DNA of 64,000 bases from Undibacterium piscinae (GTDB taxonomy: Bacteria; Pseudomonadota; Gammaproteobacteria; Burkholderiales; Burkholderiaceae_D), in the NCBI GenBank assembly GCA_003970805.2, contig CP051152.1:1550001-1614000 (forward strand), written 5' to 3'. Shown one piece after another: positions 63,938 through 64,000 of the stretch. The position numbers were made by a program, and so were the translations under genes. Within the stretch, counting starts at the first letter, position 1. Each line of letters opens with the position of its first letter. The notes under the pieces are model-generated. The model ran no database searches. It saw only the letters and a program-made list of their open reading frames with translations, and was not told where the DNA came from.

Positions 63938-64000
63938 ATGCCGCCCATTACGCATTTCCATTGCGGCTCGCAGGCCAGTGTGCTTGAAAAGAATCGCATG
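63938..64000. repeat. Degenerate third copy of the 81-bp palindromic repeat (cut by window end)
   Basis: CGCATTTCCATTGCGGCTCG and CAGGCCAGTGTGCTTGAAAA, then CGCATG at the window edge, parallel the core of the elements at 7043 and 8109 (GCATATTCCATGCGGCTTGC, AGGCCAGGCAGGCTGGAAAC, CCGCATG). The identity is lower and the right arm is missing. Confidence 0.5.

Noticed and set aside
63828..64000. Possible second IS or tRNA at the window end
   Set aside because: No transposase frame, cloverleaf or CCA end could be found; the sequence is explained better by repeat remnants.
1..64000. CRISPR arrays, rRNA or tRNA genes
   Set aside because: No regularly spaced repeats with unique spacers, and no rRNA or tRNA sequence, were recognised on either strand by eye.

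Overview
The window looks like a chromosome segment from a betaproteobacterium of the order Burkholderiales, most likely Oxalobacteraceae or a relative (Undibacterium, Janthinobacterium and Herminiimonas are the kind of genera to compare). The grounds are the tsaE-amiC-mutL-miaA block, a glucokinase fused to an RpiR-type regulator (a Burkholderiales architecture), and a pta-ackA-fabI gene order. The taxon is inferred, not proven. No rRNA, tRNA, CRISPR array or phage was seen.

Layout. 1-1.1 kb: the end of a sensor histidine kinase and a Blc-type lipocalin. 1.1-7.0 kb: a cyanophycin/arginine-peptide locus (YfcC-type carrier, desuccinylase/aspartoacylase-type hydrolase, RpiR-SIS regulator, cyanophycinase) whose TonB-dependent receptor is reduced to its two ends. 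7.0-9.3 kb: a Gly/Ser/Cys-tailed unknown protein bracketed by two copies of an 81-bp palindromic repeat, and an XRE regulator. 9.3-11.9 kb: remnants of a YiiX-like protein and of Pta, then frameshifted ackA and fabI. 12-16.4 kb: the glycine cleavage operon gcvT-gcvH-gcvP behind a glycine riboswitch, with gcvT and gcvP damaged. 16.4-22.7 kb: pepD, a glutaredoxin-domain protein, a response regulator, an MFS protein followed by a decayed partial copy of itself, a CAP-domain lipoprotein and queG.

22.7-41.1 kb is a maltodextrin/starch utilisation island: glucokinase-RpiR fusion, second glucokinase, pullulanase, GH13 alpha-glucosidase, LacI regulator, GH31 alpha-glucosidase, secreted alpha-amylase, SLC45/GPH-type sugar transporter and TonB-dependent receptor. 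The proposed flow is outer-membrane import by the receptor, periplasmic debranching and hydrolysis, inner-membrane transport, hydrolysis to glucose, and phosphorylation by glucokinase. A 15-bp inverted repeat of the form TGTAGT-N3-ACTACA, resembling known HexR operators, occurs in front of both glucokinase genes and the receptor and suggests common control by the glucokinase-RpiR fusion.

41.7-49.4 kb holds housekeeping genes (tsaE, amiC, a YkgJ-like Cys-cluster protein, a DedA protein, mutL, miaA, mltD). 49.5-53.6 kb holds a TPR protein and a tonB-exbB-exbD-exbD energy transduction operon. 54.4-62.2 kb is a peptide ABC transporter with two binding proteins, two permeases and a fused double ATPase. 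A complete IS3-family element (about 62195-63827) follows the ATPase gene directly.

A theme of the window is lesions. At least seven genes carry one- or two-base frameshifts, nearly all in homopolymer runs of 3-8 bases, which points to consensus sequencing error. By contrast the deletion inside the receptor at 5.3 kb, the yiiX/pta fusion scar and the decayed partial duplications next to gcvP and the MFS gene cannot be explained by one miscalled base.
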